In this document: one piece after another, positions 5,517-9,946 of the stretch
Layout: each line of letters opens with the position of its first letter
Position numbering within the stretch: the first letter of the stretch is position 1
Assembly: GCA_050633825.1 (NCBI GenBank)
Contig: JBOEHG010000080.1
Coordinates: 1-9,946 of the forward strand
Direction: 5' to 3'
Source: CANLBN01 sp050633825
Lineage (GTDB): Bacteria > Pseudomonadota > Gammaproteobacteria > Pseudomonadales > Cellvibrionaceae
DNA: 9,946 nt
Notes under the pieces: generated by a model
Told to the model about the DNA's origin: nothing
Database searches by the model: none
The model's input: the letters and a program-made list of their open reading frames with translations, nothing else
Translations under genes and position numbers: made by a program

Positions 5517-6872
5517 TTAATCCAGTGGAATGCTGACTTTAATCGCTGTGCCGGTTCCCGGTGATGAGAAAACGAAAAAACTCCCTCTTAACGATTCTGC
5601 ACGGACTCGCATATCAACAAAGCCTACACCACTGGCACTGTTATTTATTTTTTTCGTATCAAAGCCTATCCCGTTGTCCTGAATATTAAGTGTCAATGAT
5701 GAGCCGGCTTGTCGAATACGAATCGTGGCTTCATCGGCTTCTGAGTGTTTAAGGATATTGTTAATGGCCTCTTGGGTAATGCGATAAAGCGCCGTTTCGA
5801 CTTCTGAACTCAATCGTTCTTTTGAGTGGACCTCTTTAAAGATAAATCGTGTTGTACTTTCTGCTGAAGCTTTATCCGTTAACGCGCCGACAGCGGCATA
5901 AAGCCCCATTTTATCGAGTGTTTCAGGGCGCAATTCGCCAGAGATTCGATAGACTTCTTTAATGGTTTTATTGAGTACGGTAACCGCAGTAGAAAAGTGG
6001 TTAATGGTTTTTTGTTCCTTTGGCGGTTCGGCTTCGTAGACATTTTTTAGCTTATAACGAATAGCGGTTAATGCTTGACTGATATTTTTTTGTAAGTCGA
6101 GCGCCACACGTCGGCGCTCATCTTCTTGTACGCCAACGGCTTTACGCGATAACTGTTGTAATTTTTCATCTGCTAACTTGCCTTCTGACAAGGTTAAGCG
6201 CGCGCCAATAAAGCCAACGACAATAACCGCACCCACTGCCAAACTAATAATTAATTGCAGGGTTGTTTGTATGTTCTCATCGACGGAGGTTTGAATATTG
6301 ATGACCGCATCTTCCAAATCATCGACATATAAACCGGTGCCTATCCACCAATCGAGACCGTCTAGTTTATCAGAAAAGCCTATTTTCTCGACTTCCCGCT
6401 CACGGGAGGGCTTTAACCAGACATAGCTGGTATAACCGCCACCTTGGCGCGCTCTGGCATAGAGCTGCTCAATAATTTTGACCCCATTGGGGTCGGTCAT
6501 ATCACGTTGGTCGTTACCCTCAAGTTTTCTTACCTTGGGGTGCGCAAGGGTGGTGTATTTGTCATAGGCAAAGAAATAACCGTCTTTGCCGTAACTCATA
6601 TTGCGAATAATTTCTTTGATTTCTTCCTGTAATAGTAAACTGTCCTTATTATCTACTTTGTCCAAATGTTTGACAGCGGTTTTGGCTATGTTGGTGTAGT
6701 TTTTTAATTCTATTTTCCGTAATTCATAAATTTTTTCGGAAAAATTACTGACATTTTTATCACCTAATTGTTTTGCTTGATAAGCGGCAAGGCTAATAAT
6801 AAGCACGCTGACAACAATAAGGGGCAAAAGTGTGAGTAGAAGAATTTTGGATTTGAAACTTAACTGGCCCAT
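5517..6872 (-). CDS. Cache-domain sensor kinase (HisKA_3/HATPase_c) lacking the phospho-acceptor His
   Basis: A 451-residue membrane sensor. The order is: transmembrane segment (about 9-31), periplasmic single-Cache domain (about 45-190, with YGKDGYFFAYD, HPKVRKLEGND, DPNGVKIIEQL and WWIGTGLYVDD), second transmembrane segment (about 205-224), HisKA_3-type dimerisation helix (about 248-278), and HATPase_c domain (about 355-450). The ATP-site motifs are present: N box QEAINNILKH, G1 DNGIGFD, G2-like GVGFVDMRVRAESL and GTGTAIKV. The H box is altered: where the family has ERxR-x-x-x-ELHD/E-x-x-x-Q, this protein reads ERRRVALDLQKNISQ, so Gln261 (CAA, 6090-6092) replaces His and Lys262 the next acidic residue. 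Autophosphorylation at the usual site is therefore not expected. GAAGAGGT precedes the ATG by 7 bases. It lies downstream of dctPQM on the same strand, and no response-regulator gene is visible. Confidence 0.9.
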   Translation of the reverse strand: MGQLSFKSKILLLTLLPLIVVSVLIISLAAYQAKQLGDKNVSNFSEKIYELRKIELKNYTNIAKTAVKHLDKVDNKDSLLLQEEIKEIIRNMSYGKDGYFFAYDKYTTLAHPKVRKLEGNDQRDMTDPNGVKIIEQLYARARQGGGYTSYVWLKPSREREVEKIGFSDKLDGLDWWIGTGLYVDDLEDAVINIQTSVDENIQTTLQLIISLAVGAVIVVGFIGARLTLSEGKLADEKLQQLSRKAVGVQEDERRRVALDLQKNISQALTAIRYKLKNVYEAEPPKEQKTINHFSTAVTVLNKTIKEVYRISGELRPETLDKMGLYAAVGALTDKASAESTTRFIFKEVHSKERLSSEVETALYRITQEAINNILKHSEADEATIRIRQAGSSLTLNIQDNGIGFDTKKINNSASGVGFVDMRVRAESLRGSFFVFSSPGTGTAIKVSIPLD

Positions 6873-6883
6873 AGTAGTACCTC

Positions 6884-6897
6884 TTCGTATAAACGAA
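6884..6897. promoter_or_regulatory. Short inverted repeat just upstream of the kinase ribosome site
   Basis: TTCGT and ACGAA flank ATAA (6884-6897), a five-base perfect inverted repeat next to the AGAGGT ribosome site of the minus-strand kinase gene. It could be a small leader hairpin or half-operators. It is short enough to occur by chance. Confidence 0.25.
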
Positions 6898-6931
6898 TGT
6901 GATTAGGTGAAGGTCATATAGAACGGGAAGG

Positions 6932-6985
6932 TTGCAGTACTGCAAACCATGATTTTTTATTGGTTTGATTTGCAGTACTTTTTTT
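6932..6985. promoter_or_regulatory. Palindrome and inverted-repeat pair (TTGCAGTACT) between dctM and the kinase gene
   Basis: TTGCAGTACTGCAA (6932-6945) is a perfect 14-base palindrome. TTGCAGTACT recurs at 6970-6979, 38 bases on, and because its core is palindromic AGTACTGCAAA (6936-6946) is also the exact reverse complement of TTTGCAGTACT (6969-6979). CCA/TGG inside extends the pairing, and a run of seven T residues (6979-6985) follows on the + strand. Two readings fit: paired operators for a dimeric regulator, about 60 bases upstream of the kinase start, or a hairpin ending a transcript. There is no + strand gene to terminate, and on the minus strand no T-run follows the stem, so I favour the operator reading. 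A poor -35/-10 pair for the kinase (TTGCAG on the minus strand at 6945-6940, TCTATA at 6922-6917, spacer 17) overlaps it. Confidence 0.5.
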
Positions 6986-7002
6986 CTAAACTTATTTTTT
7001 AA

Positions 7003-7016
7003 TAAATAGCTATTTA
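7003..7016. promoter_or_regulatory. AT-rich 14-base palindrome downstream of dctM
   Basis: TAAATAGCTATTTA is a perfect palindrome, and its half CTATTTAA recurs 21 bases further right (7010-7017 and 7031-7038). It could be a binding site on the upstream side of the kinase promoter, but in such AT-rich sequence chance is a fair explanation. Confidence 0.25.
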
Positions 7017-7064
7017 ATTTTTTAGTTCAACTATTTAACTTACCTATTTTTATAACGCTAGCAT

Positions 7065-8330
7065 TTATATTACGATTCCTGGGAAAACAATGACTAAAAT
7101 AATCATTAAAAAGAGCACCGCAACAAAAGGAATCGAACCTTTAATAACGTCATTTAGTGAGCCGCCATCACTGCGGATACCTTGAATGACATATAGGTTC
7201 AAACCAATGGGTGGCGTTATTAAGGCTGTTTCAATTAATAACATTAATAAGATGCCGAACCATACTGGGTCAAAACCTGCTTGGAAAATGATTGGAGCAA
7301 CAATGGGTATTGTGGTTACCATCAATGTCAGTGTTTCCATAAAGAAACCTAAAATAATATAAAAAGCAACAATGGCTAATAAAGTTTCTAGTGGAGATAG
7401 TCCAAGGTTGGCAACAAAATTAGCAAGTTGTGCGGTTAAGCCAATGCCAGACAGTATGAAGTTAAGGAAATGAGCCGCTAAAATAATTAACATAACCATT
7501 GCGGTGGTTTTCATTGTGCCTTCAAGGGCTTCCATCAACATATTCCACGATAGACTGCCATTAACTAGTGTTAGTAGTAAAGCGCATAGTACCCCGAGTG
7601 CTGCCGACTCGGTTGCCGTTGCCCAACCTAAATAAATAGAAAAGATAACGATTGAAAAGATTAAAATAGGTGGTAATAAATTCTTTAGGCTGTGTAATTT
7701 AACCGACCATGTTGAAGTATTTTTTACACCGTCCCATTCAGATTTCCATAAGCAAGCAATAATCACAGTTAATGAAAATAAACCTGCCAAGATTAGACCG
7801 GGCACGATACCTGCCAAATATAGTTTGGGGATGGATGTGTCGGTCAATACACCATAAATAATCATATTAATTGATGGTGGAATCAATATGCCAAGAGTAC
7901 CACCAACAGCTAATGTGCCAAGAAAGAGTGGACGATTGTAATTGCGCAACGCAATTTGCGGTTCAGCAACGGTGCCAATAGTTGCTGCGGTAGCTACACT
8001 GGAACCTGATGTTGCAGCGAACAAAGCACTGGCGCCAATATTAGAATGCATTAAGCCGCCGGGTAGCCAGCCTATCCAATTGCTCATGGCAGTATACATT
8101 TTTTCGGCAATGCCGCCGCGTAACATCACTTCACCTAATAGAATAAATAAAGGGATAGCGACAAGGATAAAATCATTACTTGAATGCCAAACAAGATCGC
8201 CAGCGGCTAAATATAATGGAAAGTCGCTGTATAAAGCGTCGAGTGATAGCCCAAGTATCCCTAGCGCAGCAGCAACGGGAATAGATAAGAGCAATAACGT
8301 AATCAGTAATACGATAGAAACCAGTAACAT
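7065..8330 (-). CDS. dctM: TRAP transporter large permease subunit (DctM family)
   Basis: A 421-residue inner-membrane protein, the ion-coupled transport subunit of a tripartite ATP-independent periplasmic (TRAP) system. It is hydrophobic throughout, with around a dozen membrane segments. Family motifs are visible in order: IPLFILLGEVMLRGG (59-73), LPGGLMHSNI (89-98), ALFAATSGSSVATAATIGTV (102-121), GGTLGILIPPSINMIIYG (143-160), ATATESAALG mid-protein, and ITPPIGLNLYVIQGI near the C-terminus. The length is typical for DctM and no key segment is missing. The ATG is supported by AGAGG 7 bases upstream. It follows dctQ by 39 bases and should be co-transcribed with it. Substrates of this class are usually C4-dicarboxylates, keto acids, sialic acid or other organic acids; which one cannot be read from the permease. 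Confidence 0.97.
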   Translation of the reverse strand: MLLVSIVLLITLLLLSIPVAAALGILGLSLDALYSDFPLYLAAGDLVWHSSNDFILVAIPLFILLGEVMLRGGIAEKMYTAMSNWIGWLPGGLMHSNIGASALFAATSGSSVATAATIGTVAEPQIALRNYNRPLFLGTLAVGGTLGILIPPSINMIIYGVLTDTSIPKLYLAGIVPGLILAGLFSLTVIIACLWKSEWDGVKNTSTWSVKLHSLKNLLPPILIFSIVIFSIYLGWATATESAALGVLCALLLTLVNGSLSWNMLMEALEGTMKTTAMVMLIILAAHFLNFILSGIGLTAQLANFVANLGLSPLETLLAIVAFYIILGFFMETLTLMVTTIPIVAPIIFQAGFDPVWFGILLMLLIETALITPPIGLNLYVIQGIRSDGGSLNDVIKGSIPFVAVLFLMIILVIVFPGIVI

Positions 8331-8369
8331 AATACAACCTCTAACTAGTCAGCAAATTAAGCTAGTTAT

Positions 8370-8942
8370 TTAATTTTTTGCGTGTGATATTTCTTCTTCT
8401 AATTCTTCTTGAACCGACTTTCCACCAATAAGTTCTTTGATATTTTGGAACTCACCTTTTGCTAAGTAAATCGTAGAAAGAGTTAAAATAATAAAACAGG
8501 TAATGGCGAAGGCAATAAAGCCAACGAACCAAACACTTTGTGGTATCCACAAGGGTGTGCTTAATAAAGTATTCGATGTCGATTCAAAGCGAAGAGATGA
8601 ATGAACTACGTCATAACTTGAATATAATAAAAATAATGCAAAGATATTCATCGACAGGATGGACACCCAATCGAGAACAGCAGAAAATTTATAGGGAAAT
8701 ACATTATATAAAGCATCAACGCGAATGTGGGCGCGTTTCAGCAGGGCATAGGGCAAGGAAAGCGCAAGACTAATGGATAGCGCATAGCCTGATAATTCAT
8801 CTGTCCCTTGTATGCTGTAGTTAAAGAATTTTCTTAAAAAAACTTCGGTAACAATTAAGCCAACACAAGCAAGTAATAATAAACCACCAATGCGAGCTAA
8901 CCAGCTGGATACTTTTTCTGAAATTGATAAGAGTTTTAACAC
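8370..8942 (-). CDS. dctQ: TRAP transporter small permease subunit (DctQ family)
   Basis: A 190-residue inner-membrane protein with four hydrophobic segments (about 17-37, 50-66, 90-110 and 135-160), the usual DctQ topology; it pairs with DctM. Family features are LRKFFNYSIQGTDELSGYAL (36-55) and KRAHIRVDAL (69-78). The start is GTG at 8942, since no ATG lies nearby in frame, and AGAGG (minus strand, 8955-8951) precedes it by 8 bases. The C-terminus carries an acidic cytoplasmic-type tail (VQEELEEEISHAKN). It lies between dctP and dctM, with 95 bases including a terminator-like hairpin separating it from dctP. Confidence 0.95.
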   Translation of the reverse strand: MLKLLSISEKVSSWLARIGGLLLLACVGLIVTEVFLRKFFNYSIQGTDELSGYALSISLALSLPYALLKRAHIRVDALYNVFPYKFSAVLDWVSILSMNIFALFLLYSSYDVVHSSLRFESTSNTLLSTPLWIPQSVWFVGFIAFAITCFIILTLSTIYLAKGEFQNIKELIGGKSVQEELEEEISHAKN

Positions 8943-8962
8943 AACTATTACCTCTAGGAGTT

Positions 8963-8986
8963 AAAAATGGCGCTGCAAGCAGCGCC
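8963..8986 (-). terminator. GC-rich hairpin with T-run between dctP and dctQ
   Basis: GGCGCTGC (8969-8976) and GCAGCGCC (8979-8986) are exact reverse complements separated by AA. Read on the minus strand, the hairpin is followed by A and five T residues (8967-8963), the form of an intrinsic terminator. It begins about 50 bases after the dctP stop and ends just before the dctQ ribosome site. Its likely effect is partial termination or 3'-end protection, giving more binding protein than permease. Confidence 0.75.
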
Positions 8987-9037
8987 CAAAAGCACCTTCC
9001 ACAGTACTATTCTTTTACTGGCATAGGATTGCAGCTA

Positions 9038-9946
9038 TTATTTCGCTTCAACATTCGCTACTTTACCAACAGAACCATTCCACTCAGCAACACAGTCTTT
9101 ACCACAGCGGTCTGCCCACTTAGGTACAATAACTTCACGCATAATTGAATCAAGACGCTTACGATCTGCATCACTTACTTTAACGAGTTTCATATTTGCT
9201 TTAACGCCGTTAGTACACTCTTGTCCAGTATTACACTTAATACCTTCTTCGGTTTCACTAGCAGCACGAGCCCATGCACTGTCTTCCCATTTAGGAATTT
9301 CAGCTTCTAATAAACTGCGAACAGCAGGGTCAAATTTGTTCCAAGCTTTAAGGTTAACGCCATGCATTACCATTGCCCAACCCACAGGAAGTTCATAGAG
9401 GTAGTCAGTGACTTCATGCCATTTGGCCAAGTTACCGGATAATGCACCCGTGATAGCACAATCGGCCAAGCCACGTTGTAATGAAGGAATCACTTCACCG
9501 AAAGAAATATTAACGCCAGTGGCACCAACAGAGGCAACGAATTCAGATAATGATTTTGAGAAAGTACGAATTTTCTTACCTTTTAAATCATCAAGGCTAT
9601 TGATAGGTGATTTGCAGTAAATCATTTGCGCATGGAATGGATACAAGGCTAATAGTTTAATGCCGTATTTTTCTTCGTATAACTTGTTTAGGCTAGGCTT
9701 ATAAGCATCAGATACTTGACGAGCGATATTAATATCACTACTGAAACCCGCTAAATCAACGCCTTCATTTTCAGGGTCATCACCGGCTACATAGCCTAAA
9801 ATAGTTGAACCAAACTGAATTGCCCCTTTTGACATTAGACGAAAAACTTCACCGCCTTTAATGCCCATTTCAGTAAATGAAGTGACATTGGTTTCGATAG
9901 CGCCACCGGATACTTCAGGAATAGTCTCTGTCCAAAAAGGCTTTTC
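9038..9946 (-). CDS. dctP: TRAP transporter solute-binding protein (DctP family), N-terminus beyond the window
   Basis: The frame is open to the window edge, so about 302 C-terminal residues are visible and the signal peptide and first strands are missing; a Met at 9868 is internal, as the residues before it (WTETIPEVSGGAIETNV) fit the DctP N-terminal region. The protein captures the solute in the periplasm and delivers it to DctQM. Visible family features are the GGEVFRLMSKGAIQFGS segment, LDDLKGKKIRTFSKSLSEF with the conserved ligand-carboxylate Arg (codon 9566-9568), GATGVNISFGEVIPSLQRGL with ADCAITG after it, and VNLKAWNKFDP. The C-terminal part carries four Cys in two pairs (KCNTGQEC and RCGKDC), a less usual feature suggesting disulfides. 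It is first of the genes dctP-dctQ-dctM; its promoter lies outside the window. Substrate unknown, probably an organic acid. Confidence 0.93.
   Translation of the reverse strand, partial: EKPFWTETIPEVSGGAIETNVTSFTEMGIKGGEVFRLMSKGAIQFGSTILGYVAGDDPENEGVDLAGFSSDINIARQVSDAYKPSLNKLYEEKYGIKLLALYPFHAQMIYCKSPINSLDDLKGKKIRTFSKSLSEFVASVGATGVNISFGEVIPSLQRGLADCAITGALSGNLAKWHEVTDYLYELPVGWAMVMHGVNLKAWNKFDPAVRSLLEAEIPKWEDSAWARAASETEEGIKCNTGQECTNGVKANMKLVKVSDADRKRLDSIMREVIVPKWADRCGKDCVAEWNGSVGKVANVEAK

Noticed and set aside
6979..6985. Plus-strand intrinsic terminator made by the TTGCAGTACT inverted repeat and T7
   Set aside because: There is no plus-strand gene upstream to terminate, as both flanking genes are on the minus strand; kept as a possible operator instead.
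2443..7064. Identical 13-mer ATAACGCTAGCAT at 2443-2455 and 7052-7064
   Set aside because: Both copies are intergenic, but one 13-base match in about 10 kb is close to chance expectation, and the flanks share nothing.
7942..8373. Plus-strand open frame of 143 codons opposite dctM
   Set aside because: It lies wholly over the dctM coding strand and start, has no family signature, and is explained as a shadow of the membrane-protein codons.
9866..9868. ATG at 9868 as the dctP start
   Set aside because: The frame stays open to the window edge with DctP-like residues upstream, and no signal peptide follows this Met, so it is internal.

Overview
The window looks like an AT-rich chromosomal segment of a Gram-negative, probably marine, gammaproteobacterium. 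This rests on several lipoproteins and signal peptides, a DUF4870-type membrane protein, a complete-looking tripartite TRAP carboxylate transporter with a Cache-domain sensor kinase, and a family IV (HSL-type) esterase. The taxonomic call is an inference; there is no rRNA, tRNA or marker gene to fix it.

Layout. Positions 1-2323 (all + strand) hold a run of short single-gene units: a small lipoprotein (143-640), three diverged members of one small secreted-protein family (725-1060 intact; 1171-1499 and 1983-2323 broken), and a DUF4870-like membrane protein (1544-1870). Hairpin and T-run elements and short repeats lie between them. Positions 2324-2730 carry no gene, only a repeat and a perfect inverted repeat, followed by an 80-residue Lys/Glu-rich secreted protein (2731-2973). 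On the minus strand come a two-gene group of envelope proteins of unknown function: a two-Cys periplasmic protein (3795-4235) and a Gly-rich lipoprotein (3107-3712). A divergent alpha/beta-hydrolase esterase follows on the + strand (4531-5469).

Positions 5517-9946 are all minus strand and read, in transcription order, dctP (truncated by the window edge), dctQ, dctM, then a Cache/HisKA_3/HATPase sensor kinase. The natural reading is solute capture by DctP, import by DctQM, and sensing of the same or a related solute by the kinase. A GC-rich hairpin with a T-run lies between dctP and dctQ, and a perfect palindrome lies upstream of the kinase gene.

The most notable observations are four. The kinase has Gln in place of the phospho-acceptor His and Lys in place of the next acidic residue, while its ATP-binding site is intact. 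Three clustered paralogues encode secreted two-Cys proteins, and two of them would each be restored in frame by one extra base. A TTGCAGTACT motif pair forms a palindrome and inverted repeat before the kinase. Terminator-like elements recur between the small genes. No CRISPR array, intact insertion sequence or RNA gene was seen.
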